Source: Sphingopyxis jiangsuensis (GTDB taxonomy: Bacteria > Pseudomonadota > Alphaproteobacteria > Sphingomonadales > Sphingomonadaceae). From it: 64,000 nt of DNA. Within the stretch, counting starts at the first letter, position 1. The number at the start of each line of letters is the position of its first letter. A program made the translations under genes and the position numbers. Positions 9,446 to 19,151 of the stretch are shown here, piece after piece. The DNA lies in assembly GCF_016734905.1 (NCBI RefSeq), contig NZ_JAERPO010000003.1, positions 221,038-285,037 on the forward strand, given 5' to 3'. The notes beneath the pieces were generated by a model. It was not told the DNA's origin, made no database searches, and worked only from the letters and a program-made list of their open reading frames with translations.

Positions 9446-10150
9446 ATGACATTCACATTCCGCCCCCTGGCCCTGACCGCGATGGCGCTCGCTTTTGCCG
9501 CGCCGGTGGCGGCGCAGGACGCGGCGCCGGCAGAGCAGGCGGCCGAGGTGACGGGCGAGGCTGCGCCCGCGATGACCCCCGACCAATATATCGGCAATCC
9601 GGAATATATGCTCAACCTCGACCTTTCGACGGGCGGGCGTGTGGTCATCCAGCTTTACCCCAATGTCGCCCCGAACCATGTGGCGCGGGTCAAACAGCTT
9701 GCGCGCGCGGGATTTTATGACGGCGTGAAGTTCCACCGCGTCATCGACGGCTTTATGGCGCAGACGGGCGATCCCACCGCGACGGGGCAGGGGGGATCGG
9801 AGCTTCCCGACCTCGAAGCCGAATTCAATCCCACGCCGCACCTGCGCGGCACTGTCTCGATGGCGCGCGCGCAGGCAGAGAATAGCGCGAACAGCCAGTT
9901 CTTCATCATGTTCCAGCCGCGCTTCACGCTCGACCGCAATTATACTGCGTTCGGCCGTGTCGTGTCGGGAATGCAATATGTCGACGCCATCAATCGCGGT
10001 GAGCCGCCGGCGGTGATGTCGCGCATGGTTCAGGTTTCGGTGGCCGCCGACGACAAGCCGGTGCCGCCGGCCGCGATGCTGACCGAGGCGCAGCCGGCCC
10101 CCGCCGCGCCGCAAATCGGCATCGACGAGCTCAACGCGCCGATCCGTTGA
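9446..10150 (+). CDS. Exported cyclophilin-type peptidyl-prolyl isomerase
   Basis: A 234-residue protein with a cleavable signal peptide ending at AAPVAAQ, an Ala/Glu-rich linker and a cyclophilin domain from about residue 55. [27 protein letters not shown] and [12 protein letters not shown] carry the catalytic Arg, Phe and Gln positions. It should catalyse proline cis-trans isomerisation during folding of periplasmic and outer-membrane proteins. ATG 9446 follows an AGAGG. It precedes queA by 22 bases and may share its transcript. A tail of about 50 residues after the domain has no recognisable fold. Confidence 0.92.
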   Translation: MTFTFRPLALTAMALAFAAPVAAQDAAPAEQAAEVTGEAAPAMTPDQYIGNPEYMLNLDLSTGGRVVIQLYPNVAPNHVARVKQLARAGFYDGVKFHRVIDGFMAQTGDPTATGQGGSELPDLEAEFNPTPHLRGTVSMARAQAENSANSQFFIMFQPRFTLDRNYTAFGRVVSGMQYVDAINRGEPPAVMSRMVQVSVAADDKPVPPAAMLTEAQPAPAAPQIGIDELNAPIR

Positions 10151-10172
10151 TCGCGGCGCCGCGCGAGGTTTC

Positions 10173-11204
10173 ATGCGCGTCGACGCTTTCGATTTCGACC
10201 TTCCGCCCGAACGCATAGCGCTGCGTCCCGCGCGGCCGCGCGACGCGGCACGCATGCTTGTCGTCGAGGGTGATGCGTTGTCCGACGCGCGCGTCGCCGA
10301 CTTGCCGCAGCGGTTGCGCGCCGGTGACTGCCTCGTCTTCAACGACACGCGCGTAATCCCGGCGCAGCTCGAGGGGCAGCGCGGCGATGCGCGGATCGGC
10401 GCGACCTTGCACAAGCGCATCGACCTGCGGCGCTGGCAGGCGTTCGTCCGCAACGCCAAGCGGCTGCGCGTCGGCGAGACGGTCGATTTCGGCCAGGGCG
10501 TCGCGGCCGTGGCCGAGGATCGCCTGCCCGACGGCAGCTTCGTGCTCGCCTTTGGCGGCGAAGAACCGGTCGAAGTGCTGCTCGAACGTGCCGGGACGAT
10601 GCCGCTGCCGCCCTATATCGCGGGCAAGCGCGCGACCGACGATGCCGACCGCTCGGACTATCAGACGATGTTCGCGCGCGAGGACGGCGCCGTGGCCGCC
10701 CCCACGGCGGCGCTGCACTTCACGCCTGAGTTGCTGGCCTCGTTGAAAGCGGCCGGGATAGCCAGCGAAACGCTGACGCTGCACGTCGGCGCGGGCACCT
10801 TCCTGCCGGTAAAGGCCGACGATACCGACGATCATGTCATGCACGCCGAATGGGGGCGGATCGACGCCGCCACTGCCGGGCGGCTCAATGCCGTGCGCGC
10901 CGCCGGCGGGCGCGTGATTGCGGTCGGCACGACCAGCCTGCGCCTGCTGGAAAGCGCCGCGCGCGACGACGGCACAATCGCGCCGTTCGAGGGCGACACC
11001 GCGATCTTCATCACGCCGGGATATCGCTTCAAAGCGATCGACGGGCTGATGACCAATTTTCACCTGCCGCGCTCGACGCTCTTCATGCTGGTGAGCGCGT
11101 TGATGGGGCTCGAGACGATGCAGGCTGCCTATGCGCACGCAATCGCGAGCGACTATCGTTTCTACAGCTACGGCGACGCGAGCCTGCTGCTGCCGGGCGG
11201 GTAG
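10173..11204 (+). CDS. queA: S-adenosylmethionine:tRNA ribosyltransferase-isomerase
   Basis: A 343-residue QueA. It transfers and isomerises the ribosyl moiety of SAM onto preQ1 in tRNA to give epoxyqueuosine. Family text is clear throughout: [18 protein letters not shown] at the start, [28 protein letters not shown] and [20 protein letters not shown]. tgt, the preceding pathway step and often the neighbour of queA, lies 9.2 kb to the right with the uptake island between. The gene ends in a strong hairpin facing the convergent TonB receptor. Confidence 0.97.
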   Translation: MRVDAFDFDLPPERIALRPARPRDAARMLVVEGDALSDARVADLPQRLRAGDCLVFNDTRVIPAQLEGQRGDARIGATLHKRIDLRRWQAFVRNAKRLRVGETVDFGQGVAAVAEDRLPDGSFVLAFGGEEPVEVLLERAGTMPLPPYIAGKRATDDADRSDYQTMFAREDGAVAAPTAALHFTPELLASLKAAGIASETLTLHVGAGTFLPVKADDTDDHVMHAEWGRIDAATAGRLNAVRAAGGRVIAVGTTSLRLLESAARDDGTIAPFEGDTAIFITPGYRFKAIDGLMTNFHLPRSTLFMLVSALMGLETMQAAYAHAIASDYRFYSYGDASLLLPGG

Positions 11205-11229
11205 AGCGCGCGGCGCGCGCTACCCGCCC
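11195..11229. terminator. GC-rich hairpin between convergent queA and TonB receptor
   Basis: GGGCGGGTAG at 11195-11204 pairs with CTACCCGCCC at 11220-11229, and the stem continues inward with a run of GC pairs around one mismatch. It overlaps the queA stop and ends 7 bases before the receptor stop. There is no U-tract, so it may act as a transcript-end stabiliser or bidirectional block rather than a classical intrinsic terminator. Confidence 0.5.
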
Positions 11230-11235
11230 CGACAG

Positions 11236-13320
11236 TCAGAATTTGACGCGTGCGGTGAAGCGCGCGTTCAGCGGCGCCCCCGGCGAGATATTGTTGTTAT
11301 TGTGCGCGTCGGCGAAATAGCCGGTGTCGAACAGATTCTCGACGTTGAGCTGGAACTGAACCTGCTCGCTTGCCTCGAAGAAGAGCGCCGCGTCGAACCG
11401 TGTAAAGGACGGCAGCCGCGTCGTCGTTGCCGATGTGCGGATCGCGGCGAACTGGCCTGACTGGTGGATCACCCCGACGCCGACGCCGACCCGGCGGTCG
11501 AAATCATAGCGGTTCCACAGCGCAAGCTGGTGGCGCGGCGTCTGGCCTAGCCGCACGAAGTCGTTCCCGCGCAGCTTTGCGTCCTGGTAGGAATAGCCGC
11601 CGCTCACCTGCCAACCCGGCATGATCTCGCCGACCAGGCCGACTTCGATGCCCTTGGTGCGCGTCTCGCCGACGTTGATCGAGTTGGCGGGGTTCGCCGG
11701 ATCGGGCGTCGTCGCATTGGTGCGGTCGAGCTGGAACAGCGCGAGCGTCGCGCTCAGCCCCGGGCGGACATCCCATTTGGCGCCAATCTCGTAATTGGTG
11801 AATTTCTCGGGCGCGAGATTTTGCTGCGTCGTCGACAGCGACAGAAACTGGTCGCCCGACCGCGGCAGGAACGACTGGCTGTAGCTGCCATAGATCGAGA
11901 TATTTTCCCGCGGCTTGACGATCAGCCCGACGCGCGGCGAGACCTTTTCATCGACCCGCGCGAATTTGCGGTCGGGATCGGGGATGAAGTCGGTACCCGC
12001 GATGTCGAAACGGTCGAAGCGCAGCCCGACGACCAGGTCGACATGCTCGCCGAACGCAATCTGGTCCTGCGCATAGGCGGAGAAGAATTTGACCGTCGAT
12101 TCGGTGCTGCGCGCGAGTGTCGGAAACGTCACCGTCGGATAGACGATGTTGGAAAGATCGAGCGTAGCGCTCGACAGCACCGCGTTGCGACGCTGGTTCT
12201 GCGAATCCTGCTCGCCATATTCGACGCCGAGCAGGATCTTGTTCTCGACCCCGCCGAGCGCGACGTCCCATACGAGGTTCGATTGGACGATGAAATTTTC
12301 GCGCTTCGTCGGGTCGGTATAGCCCGACAGCGCTACCGTGCCGTCGGGCGCCGTCGCCGCGCCATTGGCATAGATGTTCGTGTAAAATTTGTCATAGTCG
12401 CCATAGAGCAAGGTCGACGACCATTGCAGATTGTCCGCAAGCTCGCCGTCGAGCCGCGCCTTGACGATATGCGCCTCGATGCCCGTGCGGTTGACGCCGG
12501 GAACCCCGAAGAAGGTGTCGCGGTGGCCGGGGAGCGGCCCGGGCGTGCAAGGCTGCGCGCAGGCGAGCGCGGGGATGCCGCGGTCGGTGACGCGGTCGTC
12601 CTTCACATATTCATAGCTGAGCCCCGCCTTCCAGCCGGGTGCGAATTCGACCCCAGCATAGGGGTTTACGGCGTAGCGCTTGCCGTCGAAATAATCGCGG
12701 TGATTGTCGAGTTCCTCGTAGAAGCCGTTGATGCGGAAAGCTGCGTTTGAGGACAGAGGTGCGTTGATGTCGGCCGACACGTCCCATGCGCCGAAGCTGT
12801 TGACCGAACCCGCAGCGCCGACAAAGGCGCGCTCGGCGCTCGGCGCCTTCTGCACGCGGTTGACGATCCCGCCGCCGCCACCGCGCCCGAAGATGAGCGC
12901 ATAGGGCCCCTTGAGGATTTCGACGCGTTCGATGTTGTAGAGATTGCGATAATATTGGACGTCGTCGCGCACGCCATCGAGGAAAAAGTCGGCAGTCGTG
13001 TTCTGGCCGCGCAGCGTAATCTGGTCGCGATTGCCTTCGCCCTGGCCGATCGTCGTGCCGGGGATATAGCGCAGCACGTCGCCGATGCTGTGGTGCGCCT
13101 GATCGTCGAGCTGCTCTCGCGTCACGACGGTGACACTCTGCGGTACGTCGATCAGCGGCGTGTCGGTCTTGGTTGCTGTGACCGAATCGACCGCCTGATA
13201 ACCCTGCGACTTGCCGACGACGAGGATCGTCTGATCGTCACCGGCGTCGGCCTCCAGCGCGTGCGCAGCGGGGGCGGACAACGCCGCTATGGCGGTCGTA
13301 AGCATCAACAGGGGTCGCAT
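11236..13320 (-). CDS. TonB-dependent siderophore receptor, catecholate/Fiu-like
   Basis: A 694-residue outer-membrane receptor with a signal peptide (cleavage near AAHALEAD), a plug domain and a 22-strand-type barrel ending in phenylalanine. DTPLIDVPQSVTVVTREQLDD is cut here to its core DVPQSVTVVTREQL, the signature of siderophore receptors; LRGQNTTADFFLDGVRDD and VEILKGPYALIFGRGG follow. It should import ferric siderophores using TonB-ExbBD energy. It lacks the N-terminal signalling (STN) domain of its neighbour. ATG 13320 has GGAG six bases upstream. A possible Fur box lies upstream. Confidence 0.93.
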   Translation of the reverse strand: MRPLLMLTTAIAALSAPAAHALEADAGDDQTILVVGKSQGYQAVDSVTATKTDTPLIDVPQSVTVVTREQLDDQAHHSIGDVLRYIPGTTIGQGEGNRDQITLRGQNTTADFFLDGVRDDVQYYRNLYNIERVEILKGPYALIFGRGGGGGIVNRVQKAPSAERAFVGAAGSVNSFGAWDVSADINAPLSSNAAFRINGFYEELDNHRDYFDGKRYAVNPYAGVEFAPGWKAGLSYEYVKDDRVTDRGIPALACAQPCTPGPLPGHRDTFFGVPGVNRTGIEAHIVKARLDGELADNLQWSSTLLYGDYDKFYTNIYANGAATAPDGTVALSGYTDPTKRENFIVQSNLVWDVALGGVENKILLGVEYGEQDSQNQRRNAVLSSATLDLSNIVYPTVTFPTLARSTESTVKFFSAYAQDQIAFGEHVDLVVGLRFDRFDIAGTDFIPDPDRKFARVDEKVSPRVGLIVKPRENISIYGSYSQSFLPRSGDQFLSLSTTQQNLAPEKFTNYEIGAKWDVRPGLSATLALFQLDRTNATTPDPANPANSINVGETRTKGIEVGLVGEIMPGWQVSGGYSYQDAKLRGNDFVRLGQTPRHQLALWNRYDFDRRVGVGVGVIHQSGQFAAIRTSATTTRLPSFTRFDAALFFEASEQVQFQLNVENLFDTGYFADAHNNNNISPGAPLNARFTARVKF

Positions 13321-13362
13321 ATTATCTCCATCGGGTGCGGGAATTTGCCGCCCCTTAACGAG

Positions 13363-13381
13363 ATTGCGAGTGAGTTGCAAT
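13363..13381 (-). promoter_or_regulatory. Fur-box-like inverted repeat upstream of siderophore receptor
   Basis: ATTGC-N9-GCAAT forms a 19-base imperfect palindrome 43 to 61 bases upstream of the receptor start. Size, symmetry and the gene it precedes suit a Fur or related iron-responsive operator. The match to any one consensus is loose, so this is a candidate only. Confidence 0.35.
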
Positions 13382-13472
13382 TTCGAAATGCCAACAGGGC
13401 AGATCGCCCTCTGCCCACGTCAATGTCGCGCGCAAATGAAATGCGTATCGATAGTGAGCGCGCCCCGCGGGC

Positions 13473-14735
13473 TTAGCGCGCGGGGGTAGCCAGCATCGTT
13501 TCCATCATCGCGAGCGCGGCTTGTCTGCCGATGCGCGCGACGAGCTTGCGATCGGTTTCGTCGCCGAGCTCGAAGGTCGCGGTCGGGACGCGATAGGCCT
13601 CATAGACCCACGACTTGGCGGTTGGGAGGCCGGGATTGTGGCTCGAATCGCGCTCGACCTTGTACCCCGGCATACGGTCCTGATAGCGCGCAAGCCAGCC
13701 AGCCGCGAAGCCTGGCGGATCGGTGATTTTTGCGTCGGGAAGCGTATAGACGACATCCTTCTGCGTCGAATGAAAGTCGAGCAGCAGCCGCAGCTTGCGC
13801 GCCGGATCGGCGTCGATGTCGGCGAGCAGCTTTTGCATGAGCTGCGTCTCGGGCTGGGTGAACGGCCCCCAGTCGCGGTTGAGGTCGAGCCCGCCGGTGC
13901 CGTGGCGCCAATGGCCCCGGACAACGCCGTCGGGATTGAGCATCGGAACGACGATCGTCGAGAAACGCGCGCGATAGGCTTTTGCGACCGGATCGTCGGA
14001 AAGGATCGTGTCGACAAAGGCGAACATTGCGAGCGCGCCGGTAATTTCGGGTGGATGCTGGCGGCCGATCAGGACGACCTGCTCGCGCGGTGCGGCAGCG
14101 GCCGACGTGATCGTCAACTGCTCGATGATGCGGCCCTCGGCCGATTTGCCCAGCGTCGCGCGGACGGCGTCGGGATGACGTGCGCTTTCGGTGAGCCAAT
14201 GGTCATATGTGGATGGCGCAATAATCTCTTGCCCCGCGACGAACAGCGGTCCGGAACCAAGGGCGATGTTGATCTGCGCCTGCTTGATCCCGCGGCGCTC
14301 GAACAGCGTTACATCCTTTTTCGGCATCGCCTTCCAGTTGACGCCGTCGCTGCTCGTCTTGGGCCAGTAGCGATGCCCGCACGCGGTATAGTCCAGCGTG
14401 ACCTTCACCTTGGTCCCGCGCTTCGCTTCGGGCTGCGGGGTCAGGCGAAAGGCATACCAGGCGCTGCAATTGATCGGGGGTGCGTCTTCGGGGGCGAGGG
14501 TGACCGTCAGCTCGCGCTCGCTCACCGTTCCGCAGCGCGCGGCAGCGCCCGTGGGAAAGCCGGTATCGAGCCGGACCCGGCTGTTTTCGCATCCGGCCTT
14601 TGCCGGGGCGGCAAGGGGTTGTGGAAGCGGCTGTGCCGCGGTGGCAGGCAAGTGGACTGCCGCTGCCACCGCGGCACCAAGCGAAAGGGCGTGGCGGGCG
14701 ATGCCGCCATTGATTGCGCCGCGCCGATTTCGCAT
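13473..14735 (-). CDS. Exported M14 zinc carboxypeptidase, CCP-like
   Basis: A 420-residue protein with a signal peptide, an immunoglobulin-like N-domain (CSAWYAFRLTP, YWPKTSSDGVNW) and an M14 catalytic domain. The zinc and catalytic residues are visible: HPPE with His227 and Glu230, His322 in DFHST, and Glu389 in ATFELGDE. The N-domain plus this motif set is the cytosolic carboxypeptidase (Nna1-like) branch, unusual here because the protein is exported. ATG 14735 is preferred over GTG 14738 by its GAGG spacing. It starts 8 bases after the stop of the STN receptor, so the two should be cotranscribed. Confidence 0.88.
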   Translation of the reverse strand: MRNRRGAINGGIARHALSLGAAVAAAVHLPATAAQPLPQPLAAPAKAGCENSRVRLDTGFPTGAAARCGTVSERELTVTLAPEDAPPINCSAWYAFRLTPQPEAKRGTKVKVTLDYTACGHRYWPKTSSDGVNWKAMPKKDVTLFERRGIKQAQINIALGSGPLFVAGQEIIAPSTYDHWLTESARHPDAVRATLGKSAEGRIIEQLTITSAAAAPREQVVLIGRQHPPEITGALAMFAFVDTILSDDPVAKAYRARFSTIVVPMLNPDGVVRGHWRHGTGGLDLNRDWGPFTQPETQLMQKLLADIDADPARKLRLLLDFHSTQKDVVYTLPDAKITDPPGFAAGWLARYQDRMPGYKVERDSSHNPGLPTAKSWVYEAYRVPTATFELGDETDRKLVARIGRQAALAMMETMLATPAR

Positions 14736-14743
14736 CACGGACC

Positions 14744-17700
14744 TCAGAACTTCTTGCGCATCTCGAAATAGAAGACGCGGCGCTTGCCACTATGCTCGGC
14801 GCCGAAATAGCCATAGCTTTCGTCGGCGATCGGCGGGCGCTTGTTCTGGATGTTGTTGATGCCGAACTTCAGCCGCAGCCCGTTGAGCGCGGTGTTGTTG
14901 GTCACCGTATAGGCCACCGACGCGTTCATCGTGAACCAGCTCTTCACGCGCAGGAATTCCCCGGTCTGGTCCTGCGTGACGCTGATGTCGTTGAAGCTGC
15001 CGATATATTTGCCGAACCAGCTGACGTCCCAATTGCCCGCGCTCCAGATTGCGGAGGTCGAAAAACGCCATTTGGGACGCCCGTCCTGTTCCATCAACTC
15101 GCCGATGCCATCGACGCTGACTTCGGTCGGCAGGTCGCCGTTGGCGATCGCGTCGAGCAGCAGCTGGCCGTCGGGGCCGGGGACCTGGAAAAAGCTCTTG
15201 AGTCGCGCGGCATTGAACCGGAAGCGGAAGTCGCCGATCCCCGTGTCGGGCAGGTCGTAATAGGCGCCGAAGTCATAGCCCTTCGACGTTCGGCTATCGA
15301 GGTTCAGATAGGGGTCGAGGACGATGTTCACGTTGCCCGCCGGGTTGGCGGCGAGCGACGTTCCGGCGAACAGCGCAAGCGTGTCGGCGTCGGGATCGTC
15401 GCGAATCACGTTCGGGTTAAAGCTGCCCTGCTTGCGAAGGAGAAGGTCGAGCGCGAGCTGGTTCTGGTCGCCGAACGTGCCGACGAGGCCGGTCTGCTTG
15501 ATGCGCCAATAATCGGCGGTCAACGTCAGGCGCGGGATGAACGACGGAGAGACGACGACGCCGAAATTCAGGCTGGTCGTTTCCTCGGGCTCGAGCTGGT
15601 CGGTGCCGCTGCGCAGGCTGGTCGTGCTGCGGTTGCCGCACGCACCGACGTTGGAGATGAGGCCCTTTTCGAACTCGGCCTGACAACGGACATAATCGTC
15701 GCGCGAATTGTTGCGCGTCGTCCCGACGTCATTGACCTGAACGAGGTTGGGAGCGCGAAAACCGAGCGACCAGGCGCCGCGGAACAGCAGGCCGTCGAAC
15801 GGGGTCCACGCCGCCGCGACGCGCGGGACGATCGTGCTGCCGACGTCGGTGAAATGTTCGAAGCGGCCCGCAAGCTGAACTTCCAGCTTCTCGACGAGCG
15901 GAACATTCATATCCTCACCGATCAGCGGGATGAACGTCTCGGCGAAGGCCGAAAAGACTTCGCGGTTGCCGCTGGTGTCGGGGCTGGGGCTGGTGCCGAG
16001 CACGTCGCTCTGCTCGACCACGCCGGTCACCGCATTGGTGAAGGTGATCGTGCCGTCGAGCCGCTCGTCGCGGTTGTCGATAAAGGTCTCGCGCCGCGCT
16101 TCGACCCCGACCGCGATGCCAAGGTCGCCGCCGGGAAGCGTGAAGAGATCGGGACGCGAAATCTTGAAATCGGCGAGCGCCAGCGTCGTCTTGCCGATGC
16201 GGTAGACGGGGACGATGAAGCTGTCGATCGTCGCCTGGTTGCTCGGCGTCCCGTCGATGGAATTGGGAAATTCAAAGCTGCCGCCGTTGAACGGATTATA
16301 GGCGCTCGCGTCGGTGCGGTTGATCGCGGCCTGGAACAGGGTGTTCGAGATGCGCGTCGCGCGGTCGGTCGTGTTCGCCTCGGTATAAAGGACCGCGGTG
16401 TCGAAATCCCACGAACCGATTTCGCCGCGCAGGCCGGCGAGGAAACGCATGCTGTCGCCGGTGACCTGAACTTCGCGCGGACCGGCGTCGATCGCACGAT
16501 AGCCGATGATCTGGATCGTCGATCCGGTCGCCGGGATGCCCGCCGGACGCGGATCGATCCGGTTCGGGTTGGTCGGATCGGGGGCGCCGAAGGGATTGTA
16601 ATAGGCCGTCCGCGTCACGCCGATCGGGACGCCGCCCAGGATCTGCGCCTGCTCGATATTGCGGTTGAGCTTCGAATAATAATAGCTGCCCTCGGCATAA
16701 AATTCGAGGCCATTGTCGAACTCGTGGCTGAACAGCGCGAAGATATTATAGCGGTCGCGCTCCGAAAAAAGGTCGGACACCGGCGCCGAGTCATAGCGGA
16801 TGGCGGTGTCGATGGTCGTGCTGCTGTTGTCGGCACACAGCCCGTTCTGCAGCGGCAGGAAGGTCGTGTCGTTCGACGCAAGGACGCTGCACGGCTGGAT
16901 GTGGAAATCGTCGTCGCCGACGCGCGTGATCCGGTTGCTCGCTTGGAAGCGACCCCAGGGCGAGCCTGTGCTGCGATTGTTCAGCTGGGTGTCGTTCTCG
17001 AACGGTGTGCCCACGAAAAAGGGGCGCAGGTCGTCGCTTGCCGAAAAATCCTGCTCGGAAGCCGGAACGCGGTTGCCGTGAAAATAATTGCCATAGACGG
17101 TCAGGTTGCTGCGGCCGCCATTGAAATCGATGCCGAAGCCCGCGCTGATGTCATATTCATATTGGCTCGTCTCGTTCGCGAGGTCGAGCCGCATGTTGAC
17201 GAAGCCGCCCTTAAGGCGTCCGCGAAGCTGGGTGTCGATCACGCCGGCGACGGCGTCGGCGCCATAGACCGGCGATGCGCCATCGCGCAGCACTTCGACG
17301 CGGCGCACCGCGCTCGGCGGGATGGTATTGGTGTTCGGCGACACGACAGGGACAAGAAGTTCGGTCTGGAAACCGGGGTTGAGGACCATGCGGCGGCCGT
17401 TGATGAGCAGCAGCGTGTTGCCGGTGCCCAGGTCGCGCAGGTTGATCGACGCGACGTCGCCGCGCGCCGCGTTGGCGCTGCCGACCGTATTCTGGTCATT
17501 GAACTGGGTCGCCCCGATCTGCGGGATCGAACGGAAAAGTTCGTCGCCTGTGATCGCGCCAGTCGTCTCGATATCGTCCTCGGTCAGCACGGTGACGGGC
17601 AGGACATCGTCGACCTTCGCGCCCTTGATCTGCGAACCGGTTACGACGATTTCCTGCTGCGGCGGAGCATATTCCGGCGCGCGTTCGGCCGCCGCAACGG

Positions 17701-18037
17701 GCGGATTGGCCGTCGATGCCTGCGCCACGGCTCCAGCGGTTACGACGAACGAGCCGCCGCTCGTTTCGCGCAGCGTCAGGCTCGAACCCTTGAGGAGCGT
17801 GCGATAGGCCGAGCGAGCGGTAAAGCGGCCCTTCAGCGCGGGCGCCGTCCGCCCCTCGACGGCCGATCCTGCAAATACGACGTTGCTGTCGGTCTGGGCT
17901 GCGACGGCGCGAAGCGACCGCGCAAGCGCCTGTTGAGGAAGATCGATATTATATTCGGTCTGTTCGCGCGCCTCGGCCACATTTGCAGCGATGGCGACCA
18001 TTGCGCTGCAGGCACCCAACATAGCCTTCGAGATCAT
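14744..18037 (-). CDS. TonB-dependent receptor with N-terminal STN signalling domain
   Basis: A 1097-residue receptor with a signal peptide, an STN domain (about residues 28-95: YNIDLPQQALARSLRAVAAQ, then SNVVFAG), a TonB-box-like EIVVTGS, a plug domain (LRDLGTGNTLLLINGRRM) and a long barrel ending MRKKF. An STN domain is the part that contacts a FecR protein, so the receptor should signal ligand binding to the sigma/anti-sigma pair encoded just upstream as well as import the ligand. The long extracellular loops suit a polymer or peptide rather than a small siderophore. ATG 18037 has AAGGGGG upstream. Confidence 0.93.
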   Translation of the reverse strand: MISKAMLGACSAMVAIAANVAEAREQTEYNIDLPQQALARSLRAVAAQTDSNVVFAGSAVEGRTAPALKGRFTARSAYRTLLKGSSLTLRETSGGSFVVTAGAVAQASTANPPVAAAERAPEYAPPQQEIVVTGSQIKGAKVDDVLPVTVLTEDDIETTGAITGDELFRSIPQIGATQFNDQNTVGSANAARGDVASINLRDLGTGNTLLLINGRRMVLNPGFQTELLVPVVSPNTNTIPPSAVRRVEVLRDGASPVYGADAVAGVIDTQLRGRLKGGFVNMRLDLANETSQYEYDISAGFGIDFNGGRSNLTVYGNYFHGNRVPASEQDFSASDDLRPFFVGTPFENDTQLNNRSTGSPWGRFQASNRITRVGDDDFHIQPCSVLASNDTTFLPLQNGLCADNSSTTIDTAIRYDSAPVSDLFSERDRYNIFALFSHEFDNGLEFYAEGSYYYSKLNRNIEQAQILGGVPIGVTRTAYYNPFGAPDPTNPNRIDPRPAGIPATGSTIQIIGYRAIDAGPREVQVTGDSMRFLAGLRGEIGSWDFDTAVLYTEANTTDRATRISNTLFQAAINRTDASAYNPFNGGSFEFPNSIDGTPSNQATIDSFIVPVYRIGKTTLALADFKISRPDLFTLPGGDLGIAVGVEARRETFIDNRDERLDGTITFTNAVTGVVEQSDVLGTSPSPDTSGNREVFSAFAETFIPLIGEDMNVPLVEKLEVQLAGRFEHFTDVGSTIVPRVAAAWTPFDGLLFRGAWSLGFRAPNLVQVNDVGTTRNNSRDDYVRCQAEFEKGLISNVGACGNRSTTSLRSGTDQLEPEETTSLNFGVVVSPSFIPRLTLTADYWRIKQTGLVGTFGDQNQLALDLLLRKQGSFNPNVIRDDPDADTLALFAGTSLAANPAGNVNIVLDPYLNLDSRTSKGYDFGAYYDLPDTGIGDFRFRFNAARLKSFFQVPGPDGQLLLDAIANGDLPTEVSVDGIGELMEQDGRPKWRFSTSAIWSAGNWDVSWFGKYIGSFNDISVTQDQTGEFLRVKSWFTMNASVAYTVTNNTALNGLRLKFGINNIQNKRPPIADESYGYFGAEHSGKRRVFYFEMRKKF

Positions 18038-18088
18038 AGTTTCGCCCCCTTGTGGCGCCGCGATTGTCGCATCCGCCTTCAACCTTTC

Positions 18089-18101
18089 AGACGTCGAAAG
18101 C
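18089..18101 (-). promoter_or_regulatory. 13-base motif shared with the sigma-factor promoter region
   Basis: GCTTTCGACGTCT read on the minus strand, 51 bases upstream of the STN-receptor start. The identical 13-mer lies 38 bases upstream of the ECF sigma start (19666-19678). It may be part of a promoter recognised by that sigma factor (CGTCT as a -10-like element) or an operator. No shared -35 element was found. Confidence 0.4.
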
Positions 18102-18185
18102 GTCCAAATCCGACACAGAGATGAAATAAAAAATTGGCTGGGGCCACAGCGCGCAATTAAATTACGGATTTGCCTGACATATTTT

Positions 18186-19151
18186 TTACCGGCGCGTCAG
18201 CAGCAGGCGGCTGTCCGACCGCTCGACGCGCAGGTCGTGAAGGGCCGCCACGGCGTGAGCAAATTCGGCGGTGTCGTTGGTCGCGAAAACGCCCGACACC
18301 GTAAGCCCGCCGAGGCGCGGGTCGGCAAGCTCGATATGCTGCCCGCCATATCGTCCGAGTTCGGTGAGCGCCGCCGACAAACTCGTCTCGTCGAACACGA
18401 TCTGGCCCCGCCGCCACGCCGTCGCGGCTTCTGCCGATGTTCGCGTCACGACTTCGGGGGATTGGGCGGCGGCCATCAGCTGTTCGCCAGGGGCAAGGAT
18501 GGTGGCCGTCGCGCGCGGAGCCGTACCCGCGTCCAAAGTGTCGACGCGCACCTTGCCCGACAACAGGATCACGGCGACGGAATCCCCTGTCTTGCGGACA
18601 ATGAAACTGGTCCCCAGCGCCGTAATCCGCTTGTTCCCGGCTTCGACCGTGAAGGGGCGCCGTGCATTGTGCGCAACCTCGAACATTGCCTCGCCCTTGT
18701 CGAGCTGGACGCTTCGGGAGGCCTTGCCATAGTGAACTTTAAGCTTCGTGTCGGCGTTGAGCGCGATGCGCGACCCGTCTTCAAGCGTGGCAACCTGTTG
18801 TTCGCCGACCACCGTCGAATAGGTTGTCGATCCGTCGATCAGAAACCACCCCGACACAAAGCACATGATCAGCAGCGATGCCGCCATCGCGAGTGCGCGG
18901 CCGTGCTCGACGAAGTGCCTGAAGCCAGACCTTTTGCGCGCGGGCGACAGGCTCGCCGCCAACAGTTCGGCGGCGCCCGGGATGATCGCCCACACGTCCA
19001 TCGCGCGCTCGAACGACCGGCGGTGCGCGTCGTCGGCAAGCAGCCACGCCTTCAGCCCCGCTTCGGTCGAAGGCGTCCGTCCCGTCGATTCGAGCCGGGC
19101 GAGCCACGCCGTTGCTTCGGCGGCAATACGTTCCGATCGGTCGCGGCGCAT
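18186..19151 (-). CDS. FecR family anti-sigma/sigma regulator
   Basis: A 321-residue FecR-type protein: cytoplasmic N-terminus (RSERIAAEATAWLARLE, then LKAWLLADDAHRRSFER), one transmembrane helix at about 86-105, and a periplasmic FecR domain (VVGEQQVATLEDGSRIALNA, VAHNARRPFTVEAG, ALGTSFIVR). It would bind the STN domain of the receptor and control the sigma factor. ATG 19151 overlaps the sigma stop by one base (TGATG), so translation is probably coupled; an upstream in-frame ATG at 19169 is less likely. The receptor gene begins 148 bases further on. Confidence 0.92.
   Translation of the reverse strand: MRRDRSERIAAEATAWLARLESTGRTPSTEAGLKAWLLADDAHRRSFERAMDVWAIIPGAAELLAASLSPARKRSGFRHFVEHGRALAMAASLLIMCFVSGWFLIDGSTTYSTVVGEQQVATLEDGSRIALNADTKLKVHYGKASRSVQLDKGEAMFEVAHNARRPFTVEAGNKRITALGTSFIVRKTGDSVAVILLSGKVRVDTLDAGTAPRATATILAPGEQLMAAAQSPEVVTRTSAEAATAWRRGQIVFDETSLSAALTELGRYGGQHIELADPRLGGLTVSGVFATNDTAEFAHAVAALHDLRVERSDSRLLLTRR

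Noticed and set aside
14714..18124. A 1136-codon open frame antisense to the STN receptor
   Set aside because: Its translation is low-complexity, rich in Arg/Asp/Glu/Val with no domain, and it mirrors the receptor codons. Long antisense frames are expected in GC-rich genes.
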